In this document: in pieces, positions 1-12,100 of the stretch
How positions within the stretch are numbered: position 1 is the stretch's first letter
How the letters are laid out: every line of letters starts with the position of its first letter
From: Acanthosoma haemorrhoidale
Taxonomy: Eukaryota > Arthropoda > Insecta > Hemiptera > Acanthosomatidae
Length of the DNA: 64,000 nucleotides
Direction of reading: 5' to 3'
Assembly (NCBI GenBank): GCA_930367205.1
Contig: OV884011.1
Coordinates: forward strand, 114,883,866 to 114,947,865
Made by a program: the position numbers and the translations under genes
The notes under the pieces: generated by a model
Seen by the model: the letters and a program-made list of their open reading frames with translations, nothing else
The model's database searches: none
What the model was told of the DNA's origin: nothing

Positions 1-780
1 GGGAAATTTGAGAGATACGTTGGTTCCAAGAGATGGTTTGGTCCAATTCCTAGGTTTTAGGTCGGAAGGTTGTTAGGGGTTAAAGCGGGAATATCGGCTA
101 AGAGTCTGAGGAGGAAACTGGAGCCTATGACAATTGCCTGGGTTTTCGCTGTATTTAAACTCAGTTTATTCAGGTTTGCCCAGCCACTTGGTCTCCGTTG
201 TTCTGTACAAGCGCAGCTGAAAAATCGAAGGAGGGAAAGAATAAATAGATTCAGGATTCACCAATGGAAAGGCGACGGGAACAATGATCAATAGAGTTAA
301 GGAGATCTTGTATGTAACATCTAAAAAGAAGGGGATAAATTCTAGGGCTGCTCCCTATAAAATCTCTGCCTTATGAAGCATATGGGGGTTCATTTGGGAT
401 TATTACCGCTTGTGAATGCTTGGAAAGAAATGATCGAAACCATTAAATAGAGTTATCAGATAAGGATAATGATTTAGATAAAGAAGGATTGTGTGGTCTA
501 TATTAGGATTAGGGCTTTTAGTTTCTGTTGATCTATTGGAGCATGAATCTCACTAATAATATTAGCTAGTGCAAATTGAGTGGAATAATCGGGACGGAAA
601 CCAGATTGGAATGGGTCGGACTGTTCAAGGAAATTGGAGATTTGTAATTTAATAAGTCATCCAGGAGGTTTAGAGAGGATAGAAAAGATTGGGCCATAGT
701 CGTATGGTAATGAATGGTTAAGATTGATCTTCTATCTATAAAAAATAATTTTTTTGAATCCTTTACCACATATAGTTTAA
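1..780 (-). mobile_element. LINE reverse transcriptase remnant (broken, runs off the left edge)
   Basis: Read on the minus strand, pieces of a non-LTR retrotransposon reverse transcriptase appear in changing frames. Around 690-560 is a segment reading LEQSDPFQSGFRPDYSTQFA, which is the finger-region pattern (QSGFRP..ST) of LINE polymerases. Around 180-60 is an open run containing NKLSLNTAKTQAIVIGSS, the post-catalytic thumb-region pattern (N.xKTQxIxIGS) of these enzymes. The catalytic YADD block between them is not readable, and there are several stops and frame changes, so this is dead. The right edge near 780 is my estimate; the left edge is outside the window. The family (Jockey, CR1 or similar) is not decided by what I can read. 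It is a different copy from the LINE at 55689-57022. Confidence 0.6.
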
Positions 781-3700
781 TTATATATTGTTTTAGAACA
801 GGTCAAAAAGATTACACTTGCAATGCAACTTGACACTATCAATTAGTAATTTAATGTTGACTTTTAGACTATCTTGGGGATAAAATATTTGCGTTTAGTA
901 TGGTTTTGCATAAGCGGGGAAACAAATGCGGGCTCTTACACTGCCTGGAAGCAATATTCTCTCGTAACATGCCCTTCTATTGCTTCCCAGTAATAATTAT
1001 TTAGGATTCTCTCCCCTTCTTTGTCCATTGGAAAAGCGAATAACCTAGTCCGGTGGTGAGAAGAAAACCATTACTGTTAGACTGATTTATGCTCTGGTTG
1101 GCTTAGAAATGGTAAATGAGAAATTAATTACTTTCTTAACGTCTATTGGCAGCCCTGTCAGTAGTCGGGCCCCGTCTGATCGGCACGGAATGAATAGAAT
1201 CTAAAAATACTCCTTTCTTTTCCATCCAATTAATCCTTCACTTTAAGTGATTGAGGCCACCCTTAATCATGTTATATGAAGTTAGTTACCTGTTGTGAGA
1301 CTGATACCTTTACAAACAGGTCCACGTATAATACGAGTATTATTAGGTTAAAACTGCTCCGCTCCGTTTAAAGTATTTCTTAAGCAAATATTGTACAAAA
1401 ATCATATTCACATTAATACATTACACAACTATTAATTAAAAAACCAGTGCTGACACCTCATGGGTTTCCCACAGATTTATATTTTCTGAAACAATCATAT
1501 TTATTTCTGTGGGGTCTTACATTATGAGAAGGTAAACACTTAATGATTTGAAGGGTCTATGTTTGAATGCCTAAATGGGGAGAGAACAATGAAAGTGAAG
1601 TTGTCATAAAAGTTACTATTGGATGGTCATAATATTCATCGTTACAAATCATTTTATTTTTTAATTTAAACTGGAGATTAAAACGTTGCTGATACAACAC
1701 ATAAAAACATTTAATTTTAAGAATTTAAATGAGCTTGCTACTTAATATTAAAATACCATCAATAAATATGACGTCCTTTAATTGCTACGGTACATAAACA
1801 CGGTGGTAAACCCGGCATGAGTTATTCACTTCGCTTTTGCTTTGTTTATTGTTTTTCTATATTAATCAATTGTCATCTTAATAGTACTATAAATGTGTTT
1901 TGTTTGGAATCGATAGAAAATTTTCCTTTGTAAATATTTTTTGTGTGCCACTATAATGTTAAATTGAAAGTCCTTTTAAAGTAAAAATGGTTATGTCTAT
2001 TAGGTGCGTTCAAACGATAAAATTTATTGAGATTTCAGCGATCAGTTTGTCACCTCAGTTTAGGCAATGAAGCCTTGTATACTGAACTGTTCTTTTATTA
2101 TTCTGCGTGTTCTCCATAAGCATTTTTTTTTAAAGGGTTCCCCTTCTTTTATAGCAGCGATGCTGGCCCAGTATACTCGGGCTTTGCCGGCGGCTTCGCT
2201 TCAGTGCCTTATTTCAATAGTGCTACATCGGATCTGTGCTTTATTGTCGCGAAGTGTTCAATGCATTTTGAAAAATAAATTTTTCAACTAGAAAATAAAT
2301 AAATAGTATTTACCGAGATGACAAAATGTTGTGATTAATGATTTAACAGGATCTGAAGCCATGTCAATTTTCTGCTGACACATGCTCATCCAATGCCAAC
2401 ATCTAGGGCTGCATATATTCAACTAACTCCTTGTCTCTTTTTGACTGTAGCAGTTCGTCTTATACCGAATGCATCTTAGAATACTTTCGTACCATCAATT
2501 TAAATTAACCTGTCATACCTGCGGTATTGGTTTCTGGATGACGTGGTGGGCAGAAATAGAGATAATTTCGAACCTGTCAAAAGTGAGATGATTTATCTTT
2601 AATGGAGAGCAGAAGGGCACATAATTAGTTAAGAAGATCCAATTAATCACCTGAAAGAAAATCCTTTTGGGTATTACCTCAAGTTAGAAGACAGTTTTTA
2701 ATTAACTAAAGCCCGTTTTACGATTTTCTCATTATTAGTTTATTCGACTGTTCCTTCTTACGCAAATGTAACACTTTGGCCTTTTTTTTTTTTTTATATA
2801 TATAGGGATGTATTTGTGCTACCATAGAGGGTACTATCACTTTGGAACACATCGTTTTTGAGTAATGGTGTTTCTAATCTAGAATCTGTGTTTTAATAAT
2901 ACACAGATGCTTTCTTCACCAGTAGACTATTTTTTAAGTTGATTTTATTAGATTAAAAAATTAGATTTATAATACCTTAACGAATACTCGAACATGCACC
3001 CGACTGATGCCGGTTTGTTGGTCGGACCTTTCGACAAACTTGTATGTCATTACTTAACTACTTACTACAACTAACTAAAACTAGAACTAAACAGTAACTA
3101 CTACGCTAAAAACACTAGTCTAGTCAAAAATCAGCTAAAAAAGAAAAAATTACTAGAAATATTAAAATAAACAAAATCATCAAAAACGTGAAAATATCAC
3201 ATAAAATGTCAAAATTCAATTAATAACACAAATATTAATTTATACATAAAATAAATAAGAAGAACATTAAAAGGTTAAAGATATTCATTCCAAAATGTTT
3301 TTTATAATCCCATAGCAAATCGCCCACAACATAAGGATGAATCTGGAAAGGTTGCAATCCCTCTAGAAGGAGTGTATACGTATACCAAGAATATTGCGGT
3401 GAGAGTGCTAACGTGCAAGGAAAAGTGAAACACATATTCTTTAAAGTTTGGATAATATTGCTGAATATGTGCGCCCGTCAAGCATTAAGAGAATGGGCTC
3501 AATTGGCGGCGGGACAATATCTCGATTTAGAATAGAATCCTTCAGATTAATATTTTTTCATGTCCATAAGCACAGCAAAAAATATTTTACCTGCAGTTAT
3601 CTTTTATTCATTGCAGAGCATTACAAAAGCGAGAGTTTCCTTGTTACCATGAAAAGAGAGAGCATAAATTTTGAATTCCATGAAATAAATGTTTGCATAT

Positions 3701-5896
3701 TATCCGTCTTCGTAAACATTAAGGCTGTCCGTACGAGATGATAACAATTAAACCCGTTAAAATTCTAGGTAGGATGTTATTACATGGGTGGCTACATATA
3801 CATAAATACGATACAGTTTCAGAACGTATAGCTGGTGATAGTTGAAGGTCATAACTATACATTAATCAATAATAAACAAATGTCTTCCTACACTGAGTTT
3901 CTTAGTGATTACACTAACCTTTCAACAAACTTGGCCAGCATTTTGCGTTGTAAAATATGAAACAGAAACATAAATATAACTCTCAGCAATGTACTAAACA
4001 GTTATTTAAAACCTTAAAATATTAAAATTGCTAACAAATGTATATATTTTTAAATACATATTTTAACTGCATTTAAAGAGTTTCATCTTGCCTCAAGGAG
4101 TATATATTGAATATAAAATAAACTATGGGAAGACATTTGTTTATTATTAATTAATAAGGGAAATTATTTCTGAAACTGGAATCTGTTTCGATATGATTCC
4201 ATTCTTTCTCTTTAGGAAAAAGGTTGCTGTGATATAGATGCAAGTTGATGACATATATAAAGTATTAGATGCAGGTTGATGACATATGTAAGCGTTACAT
4301 TTTAGCTGCTCACGGCTATTGCCACATCGAGGAAGCTACTCCTCTTATGACAATATCCAGAAACAAAAGGGCACTCACGTTCTTCAGCGGGTTGCAATAT
4401 GTAACAACTCCTGGAAAATTCTTGAACATTGAAGTACATAAACGTCTTACGCCAAAGACTTACGCAAGCATGATGTATTCACAGTTTGGATTTTTTCCGC
4501 TGATAAACTAATCAAATCCAATGAACTTCAAGCATAATGCACTACTGTTATCCCCGAGAACAGTTCCAAACCATTATTTAGGCGTTTAAATAAAGTTATT
4601 TCTCCGATTACATTTGTGGGAGGCTTTGAATAATGAAACATGTTAAAAGGATATTTTTTAAAGAATTATTCAATTAAAATGCCAACTAATGACCCGTCTT
4701 TATTTTTTTTTTTGCCTTTAGATGGGATTAGCAAAGGTAGTCCAACTAGACAGCACTCTAAAAAGAGACACTTATAATTTCGAAATATCACTATATGAAA
4801 ATCACAAATTTTTCCAAAAAAAGGCTTTACATTCTCTCCAAATTTTGATTTTTGTTATTACAGTAATACTCAGTACTACGCATGATATAATATTTTTTAA
4901 TACTAACCAGTCTCATTCTTCTAACATCATACGACGAATTGGTACACAAATTTTTCTTTTACGAATCTCGATTATAAAAAACATTTCCTTACTCCATAAT
5001 ACGATGTATCATTAAGTGTTACTTATTAGTACTCATGTACTCATTACTTAATACTTTCAGTACTTATTACTTATGTACTCACTAAGTATTACTGGTAGTA
5101 TCGTCCGTTGTCCTGAGGAAGCCTGAATAAACAGGAGAGACTGTAAAGCCTACTTTTGAAAAATATTTGTTTTTCATGTAGTGTTTCGCTAGTTCTGATA
5201 ATTTAGCAGTGCAATTTAAGCTGTATTACATTTTGTGGAAGTTATAAAAAAAATTGATATCTGCTTAAAACGAATCTATTATTTACCGACAACCCGAGTG
5301 AGAATGTATGAATGCAGAGTGAGGATGGATTCCAAATGAAATATCCGACAATGGGCCACGAGAGCTCTCCGATAGACAGTGCGAAGGCTCCATCTTTTTT
5401 CTATACCGAGCTGGCAGAATATTTATTATTTTGGCTCAACAAAAATAATAGAGAGAAATTTTGATAGTCCTAGCACCTATGGACTTGTCCTATGGTTTTG
5501 TCGTGTCACACATTGATGGGGAATTAATCAAATCTTGCTCATTTCTGAACTAATCACTGTTAGAAGATATTAACCTAACGAAATATTAAACAGTATCTAT
5601 TAAGTTGTCCATCGAATATATCTAACCCGATCCAACAAAAATCCTTATTGTTTTATAAGCACCTTAATCCCCCCCCCCAGGTTAATTATGTTTTACTTTG
5701 TCGATCCTGTAATATTAGTCAGGGTTGTGAATCGTGATGTGGTAAGTAGTACCACATTATTTTATTTAAGTTATTTATGATAAAATATGACGAGTTCCTG
5801 AACTTTTCTTTTGTTTTCTCTGCTTTAAATAATTTATTTTTACTTTTAACAGATTTTTTCCATAATAGTATAAAAAATTAATATTTTTTGTTTTAG
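781..5896. other. Non-coding stretch, probably upstream intron
   Basis: No exon or gene is supported here. If the exon at 5897 is internal, as its strong acceptor suggests, this stretch belongs to the preceding intron, whose start is outside the window. It holds a 31-bp tandem duplication at 4235-4294, a run of ten C at 5669-5678 and a run of short TACTCATTACTT-like repeats at 5020-5100. The short open frames at 3448-3741 and 4269-4511 have no recognisable domain and no splice context, and I do not call them genes. Confidence 0.5.
4235..4294. repeat. 31-bp tandem duplication, two copies
   Basis: The unit begins TAGATGCARGTTGATGACAT and is present twice head to tail, at 4235-4265 and 4266-4294. 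The copies differ at a few bases. This is probably a local slippage duplication, with no function visible. Confidence 0.75.
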
Positions 5897-5898
5897 GT
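5882..5898 (+). other. 3' splice site (acceptor) of the large exon
   Basis: A T-rich tract runs directly into TTTTAG at 5891-5896. The first exon bases GT complete a codon whose first base lies in the previous exon (phase 1). The reading frame has stops upstream in the intron (TAA and TAG at 5863-5868) and none from 5897 to the donor at 7039. The alternative reading is a first coding exon starting at the ATG at 5914; the strong acceptor makes an internal exon more likely. Confidence 0.7.
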
Positions 5899-7039
5899 GA
5901 TGAAACGGCGAAAATGATGTGGGAGTTTGAGGTGGGTCCTGGCTTCGACCTAGAAGAGATCACCGACTCTTCCTTAAGCCCCCGAGCTCCGCTGGTAAGC
6001 CCGGAGGATTCGGGGGCCGAAGACACCGCTGACCGTGGAACGAAAGCCACTCAAACAGAAGAAAGGTTTGAAATAACTCTCAAGGATGAGATCGTTATGA
6101 CAGTCATTCTTAAAAAGGGAGAAGTGAGAGTTGAAGAGGCTAAAGTAAAAAAAGAATCCAGCGATTCGGGGAAAGAGACCGACAGTGAGGGCTCCGAAGA
6201 GAAACCAATCGAAGAGGAAGACATATTTGAAGACTGTGATGAGTACGAAGGTAGGACAGAGTTCAATTGGAGCTGTTTGGATACCATAGAGGAAGAGGAG
6301 GAAGAAGAAGATTCTGGTAATGACTCCGATATCGAAAAGTCCGAACTCGAGCAATTCGAACAGTTAGAGCAAATGTGTGAAGAAGAGTTAGAAAAAGATA
6401 AAGAGGAAGAAATATATAAAGAGGAAGAAGTATATAAAGAAGAAGAAGAATATAAAGAAGAAGGAAATAAAGAAGAGGATTTCCAACAGGAACCTAGAAT
6501 ACGCAGCTACCACGATTATAAAAGATTAGTCGGTGAAACTAGAAGAATTGGAGGGTACACGAATCAAGTTATACTGGAGAAGGGAGAGAAGGGAGCAATG
6601 ATCAAACCAGCGGAAAATTCAAATCCGAGCGGGAAAGCGGAGGGATCGATAGAGGAAAAGCTGCGCGGAGAGCACCGTTTGGAGATCAATAGGCCAGTCT
6701 CCGACGGGGGCCACATGAAGCACGAACCGGACTCCAAGCCGAAATCCGCTCTCAAGAGAGCTTCGTCCAAGAAGAGAAAAAAATACAAGGTACAGTTCGA
6801 CGAGTCACTCAACAAATTCTTTGATGCAGATTACGTTATCTTGATCCGTGAGGAATGTGGAGGAGGTGAGTGTGACTGTGGAGGCGGTGACTACTGTTAT
6901 GCCGACCAAGAGGATGAGGAGGAGGAGGAACTCAGGAGTCTGGACTTGGCTCCTTTCGATCCTCCTGTCGAGTTCGTCGATCAGCTCACTCTCAGCCCGC
7001 CCGATGGCTACAAAGATTACTGCATTCATCCTTTTTCAG
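5897..7039 (+). CDS. Large exon of a multi-exon gene for an acidic, low-complexity protein
   Basis: This exon of 1143 bp (381 codons) is the longest coding stretch in the window. It is bounded by an acceptor TTTTAG at 5891-5896 and a donor CAG|GTAATG at 7039/7040, both phase 1, so it can be skipped or included without a frame change. Counting from the Met at 5914: residues 44-48 are KATQT, a canonical LC8 dynein light chain docking motif. The middle is Glu-rich with KEEExY hexapeptide repeats (bases 6400-6453). About residues 275-292 form a Lys/Arg patch that runs into KVQF (bases 6787-6798), a match to the PP1-docking RVxF pattern. A Cys/Gly cluster (C.GGGEC.CGGGDYC) lies near bases 6853-6900. 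The end has a second acidic run, then a Pro- and hydrophobic-containing tail. No enzyme domain, signal peptide or membrane segment is visible. It looks like a disordered scaffold or regulatory protein; I do not recognise the family. The functions of the motifs are inferred. Confidence 0.85.
6400..6453 (+). repeat. Hexapeptide repeat KEEExY inside the large exon
   Basis: Three 18-bp units encode K-E-E-E-x-Y, followed by a degraded fourth (KEEGN) and KEED. The repeat is in frame and extends the acidic stretch. Repeats of this kind often vary in copy number between alleles, which is an inference here. Confidence 0.8.
6863..6871 (+). other. Candidate alternative 5' splice site inside the large exon
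   Basis: The sequence GAG|GTGAGT at 6863-6871 matches the metazoan donor consensus better than the distal donor CAG|GTAATG. The cut after 6865 is also phase 1, so splicing from here to 62161 keeps the frame and removes exactly 58 codons (6866-7039), which hold most of the Cys/Gly cluster, the second acidic run and the tail. Whether it is used cannot be told from the sequence. Confidence 0.5.
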
Positions 7040-8506
7040 GTAATGAATTATATTATAGCTATAAATAAAAAAATAATAACTTTTAACTTGAAATAATTTA
7101 CCATTTATTCTGTCGCTAACGGCTTTATAATTGTTTTCATTGTTTGTGTATGTTTTTTTGCTGCCCATAATACTGTGAAAAGAGGTTTCAAAACCAGAAC
7201 AAAACAATCACCAATTTAAATAAGTTTAGATTTTTTTATTGTCATTCTATTATTTTCATATAACAGTATCATACCGTAGCATCATAATGCACGAATTTTT
7301 TAATTACTTCTTTAGTAATTGAAATATTCATTTCAACTATGTTATATCTTTGAACAGTAGTTCCGTTCTCGAAAAAGTTATATACACCAGAAAATATTTT
7401 AAATAATGTGGTTTTCCGCAATATGGTCTAACAAATGAGAGAGTACCTTGTGGGGTGGAATTGGCGACGATCAAATCCTGCCTGGCATTGAGTCAAGATC
7501 GAAATTCATTCGAACCACTTGTTTTTATCGCGGGCATTTGTGAATAAACTCCTTTTTCCACTGTTACCAGCTGTTAATTGAAAACGAACATTTTCCTGTA
7601 GACACACTAGATTCGGTTCTACAATTAAAATGGCTTATTTTCAGCATGAATGCAATTAATTAAAACAATATTTAAAAAAGTATAGACTAGTAATTTGGCA
7701 GATTTTTTTTTAGTGTAAGTGATTTATGAATTTAAATTTTATATTGTATATTATAAATGTCGACATTTCTCTGAACAGACCAATACATTCAGAATCTCGC
7801 TAAGGACTACTTCTCCAGGTCAAAGACAATCTCCATAAATTTCAGTGATTGATTAGGCCCTCTTGGAACTCAGCTTATAAACAAGCTCTACTACGGATGC
7901 CCGATGAATGGGAGGAGATGAGGCTTTGGGTCATGCGCGGCACTTCGACACTGAAATAATAAAAGTAATTGGTAGAGTAGAAATCAGGTGTAATGAAATA
8001 TAGAGTCACATTGTGTATTTGCAATCTGCATGTTTAAAACATTTAAAAAGGTATTTATTCTTGGTTAGAATATTGCAACAAGCCATCAATTGCCTCTTAA
8101 AACGGTACGCCAACAATCGGTGAAAGATCGCAATATGTAAACGACCATTATTAACTTATTGAAATTAATGCGAATTTTAATCTGGCAAAATTAAATAAAA
8201 AGAATTTGTAGTTTTTCAGGACGCATAGCAGTAATGTGCTGCGGGTTGTAGTATGCCCCTGCAAGCGAAATCTGCTCAGCACTACAAGAATGTTCGCTCC
8301 GATTAATACTCAATTATTGAGGTTACTGTTTTATCGAAATTTATGATATGATTTTTTCATCAAATCACAGCTTATTATTATTAGTAACGTACTAAGCTTA
8401 TTTTACATCATTTAAATATTACACATTAAAATATTTATAAACGAAACGATAATTATAAGTTAAATATTTAAAATTGATTGGAGTATTGTTGCGATCGTTT
8501 TCGCAG

Positions 8507-8616
8507 AAAACAATGACATACAGGCAGACATCCAAACAAACGCCCAGAATGATGAAACAAAGACTCATAACAGTAAAGCCACTAAAAGACACTTAGAAGT
8601 AAAGCAACCCTCGTGA
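8507..8616 (+). CDS. Candidate alternative terminal exon of the same gene
   Basis: About 1.5 kb after the large exon, the acceptor CGTTTTCGCAG ends at 8506. Joined in phase 1 to the large exon, it opens a frame of about 36 codons beginning E-NNDIQADIQTNAQND and ending in TGA at 8614-8616. The composition (Asn, Gln, Asp, Lys, Thr; few hydrophobics) resembles the real exons and not random AT-rich DNA. An equally protein-like frame, shifted by one base, continues from 8603 to about 8720 (PREAEPDLEMNVAAKTPKD). A one-base insertion, or a sequencing error in the AAA run near 8601-8603, could have split one longer terminal exon. No AATAAA lies close downstream (the first seen is near 9586). It may be a short alternative C-terminus, or a decayed exon. 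Confidence 0.4.
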
Positions 8617-11600
8617 AGCCGAGCCAGACCTGGAAATGAATGTGGCAGCTAAGACCCCAAAAGATACTTGCATCAAAACCTCAAAAAAATCAAAAGTTTC
8701 ATCATTTTTATATTTTTAGTATTTAATCATGTTATTTGAAAAAATTTTTTGCTTTGGGAGTAATTTAACTATTCTATCTTTTTTTAATTTTCATAATTTC
8801 GTTAATTGCATTTTTAGGGGCAATTTCCAAGTGATTGGTTATATTCTCTGGGGCACCTCACAAAAACAAATTTAATACAATTTTACCATATCTACTTCCC
8901 AAACTAATTCAGCATTTAATTTTTTTCATTTTGTAAGTTACACCACAACAACGACACAAACATTTACACACTTCTTGTTAAATTTAATTTTCATGTTTAA
9001 GTGATAATTTTCGGTACCTCCTCTAATGTAAAATTATAAATTATGCAATCGGAATGTATAACAGTTCATCTTGTTTAGTTTCCCGGTACTTTTTTAGCAC
9101 AAAGATAATATGAAATATATCTATTTTTGTATCCAATTGAGATTAGCACAATATCGCAATGTAACCATACAGACAATTCCAAATCAAGTCTCTCCATGGG
9201 TATATTTTTGATTAATATTAAAGTATTGTATTCGAAATTAATTTATATAACTCCTTTTTATTTCGGTCCCTGATTGGTTTTATCCGAAAGACGTCAGTTT
9301 CATCTTAAATTACACATAGATGAGAAAACTGGAGGAAAACCTTCTGTGTTTATCTAGTCGTATTGTCGAAAAAGGCGAGTGGCTTCTGGGCTAATAGAGT
9401 CACATGCATAAAGGCAGGTATAAATTAAACGAGTTTATGAGCATGAATTCTAAAACCTATTTCTTCTTATAGAATTATATTTTCTTTATTATTATTTTAT
9501 TTGTACTAAAGTGTTTTACATTCTCTTATCCATCATATACTCCTTGACAAAGAGCAATATCTGAGGTAAACCTCGAAAAAAAAATAAATTATTTAAATAA
9601 TCTGCAGAAGGTTTTTGGAATGTATGCTTCTTGAACTTTACGCATATATTGCATGCCTGATGAGAATGTTTTTAACATTGTGATGAACTATGCTGTTTTA
9701 ATTATTTTTTAATATCACTTGAATGTTAATATCATGAGTGACAGAATGGTTTTCCGTCGTGTTCGGCTAGAAAGATAAAATGTTGAACCAGGTTTGAGTA
9801 AGAAAACCTAAAAACATTTTAGAATTTTTGCCGTTTACTAACTAGGTTGTAAATTTCACTCAAAACACAAGGTTAAGAAATAAAATACTGCACAATACTA
9901 GTCAATAAAATTAAACAATTTTTTTCTTTTTGGAATTGCCGAATCTGAACTTTCGACTAAGAGAATTAAATTGTTTGCCGAAAAAAAAAATCCATTTTGA
10001 TATTTAATCTTGTTTTGGTTGTCGCGAGAGAATTACATATGACGATGGATCGGTTCTAACTAAATACGTCACTATTTATGAAATAAAAGAAATTTTGGCT
10101 AAAAAAAACAAAACTGTCAGAATCCTTTTTTTAAAGGGCTAGTCAAGCTAGCCAAGCCATGAAACTAAATATTCTGGAATATCACCTACCAGGAAACCAG
10201 CCCCAGTGAGTTTGAAAATCTTAATGCTGTTAATCTAAAATTTAAAACACTGCCTACTTTAAAACAGGAGGGCCTACCATGATAGGGTAGGGTTGTTTCT
10301 CTTCTATTAATCCCTAATTCCTAAAGGTTCGTAATGTGAGTTAAAACGTTTATAAAGCTTAAACCTATAACAATTTTCCCTTCACTAAATTTCAAATATA
10401 ATAAACCATATATCTTTTTGAAGTGTATACTATACACATATATGTATATAATCCATTGAGCTGGGGTAGCCGTCAAAGATGAAAGGTAGCGAGCGCCACG
10501 GCTTTGATGGGGAAAGGGGCCTTCTATCGCGGCTCTTTCATCAGCAACTTTTGCTTCCTTAATTCTGTTATCTTGAACTTTCTTTTAATAGACTTCAGCT
10601 TTTAAACTAACCCTAATTAATAGAAGCTCCTAATCTCCCTTATCCTCTTCAAAAGAGTCGTTCCAACAAAAGATGTATAACATTATTAAAAACCCGCCTT
10701 CAATGAATGAAACTTAAGTAGCGATGTTATTTCTAAGGAACTCAGAACGCAAATAATACGGAGACGATATCTACACGACCATACCATACCAGAGCTCTTC
10801 CCACTAGACAAGTATTGCTAATATTGGGGTTTTACTTTATTTATTTCGTGTCTGTTGTCTCTAGAACGGCCCTTATTTTACCGTGTTGCAAAGATTTAAG
10901 CTATATAAAAAGCAAAAATCCATCACAGAAATGTAAAAAAAAAACTGAAAAATATCTAAATAAGAGAAATACTAACACAGATAATATCAAATCAACAAAT
11001 GACACTAAATTAACATAAACATTGAATTTCACGAGAAAACAAATAATTTGAAAGTACGTTGTTGGTTTTTCATTTGCTGGTTCCCCCACATGTTCAGCCT
11101 ACATTCTATTTATGTTTTTATCATGACCGTGAATGCATTATGCGTTTTTAGAAGATATTCATTTTAAACAGCAAGAACTAACCATTGCTCCAAAGAGAGC
11201 TCTTTAATTATTTATTGATAATAAACTAATAAAATCGTTATAAAAATAAAATAAATAACCATTCCACACCCCACGCCTTACTTACTTGTATTACTATACT
11301 TTACTTCATTTATATAATTTTCAAAAAATTAATTATAAAGAAATTATATAAATTTCTAGTCATAATAATTATTAAACAAAATTTTAGTAAAAAAGTACCT
11401 TTGATTAGAATTAATGAAAGGATCCTCAACTCCCCCCCTGAATCAACTAGTTATTTTCGCGTTATCTTAAAGAACCTATGAAAAACCTCTAAAAATTGAA
11501 TAAAACTTTGAATCTTTTTCTACTCAACGAGTTAGAAGTTGGTTTGGTTGACAAGAACGGTGACGTCTCATTCCTCATGGAGGCGGAGAGGTAATGGAAT

Positions 11601-11964
11601 GTTTGATTGCCGAACAGTTATCGAGGACACGATCTGCAGAAGGTAGGTGGACTGCCGCTGATAAGGGAGGTTTCTGGCCATTCTGAGTGGCAGCCGGTAT
11701 CGCGACCCCCCATTCAACTGTCCCTCCGGCGGTGTGGGGTCGAAAACACACCCTTGTCTCTTCTAGAGACTTCTCTCTCATAGACCATCGACTCCTCTAT
11801 CTAAAGTAGGCCAAGACTCAATGAGAGTAGTGATGAGCAGCAAAGCAAACATCTACCCATTTACGCATCGTTTCATCTATTAGCTAAATTAATTAAAGGA
11901 ATAATTATGAGGATCAGTTCTTTAGAAACTAGCCAAGACTGGAAACCCATTTGTTAAACGAAGT

Positions 11965-12100
11965 GGTGTCCCCGTAGCATAGCTGTTAGTACGCTGACCT
12001 CTGAAGTCCAACGCGCTTGGTTCAATCCCCATAGCATTTATTCTTTGGGGTCGGGTCTGGTCGGAATTCACTCTTCTGCGTTTAGAAAAGCTGGTAATTG
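11965..12100 (+). mobile_element. tRNA-derived SINE head
   Basis: An A-box-like TAGCATAGCTG at 11975-11985 and a B-box GGTTCAATCCC at 12019-12029 are spaced as in tRNA-type pol III promoters. The arms do not fold into an intact tRNA (the acceptor stem does not pair), and a non-tRNA body and an AT-rich tail follow. This fits a SINE or a tRNA pseudogene better than a working tRNA. The ends are approximate. Confidence 0.45.

Noticed and set aside
3448..3741. 97-codon frame that needs a TTG start
   Set aside because: No ATG, domain or splice context; frames of this size are expected by chance in 64 kb of AT-rich DNA.
4722..5015. 97-codon frame rich in Ile, Phe and Asn
   Set aside because: The composition is what AT-rich random sequence gives; no family or splice sites.
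5974..6354. 126-codon minus-strand frame opposite the large exon
   Set aside because: It is the complement of Glu-rich codons, giving a Phe/Leu/Ser-rich artefact. The plus-strand exon explains it.
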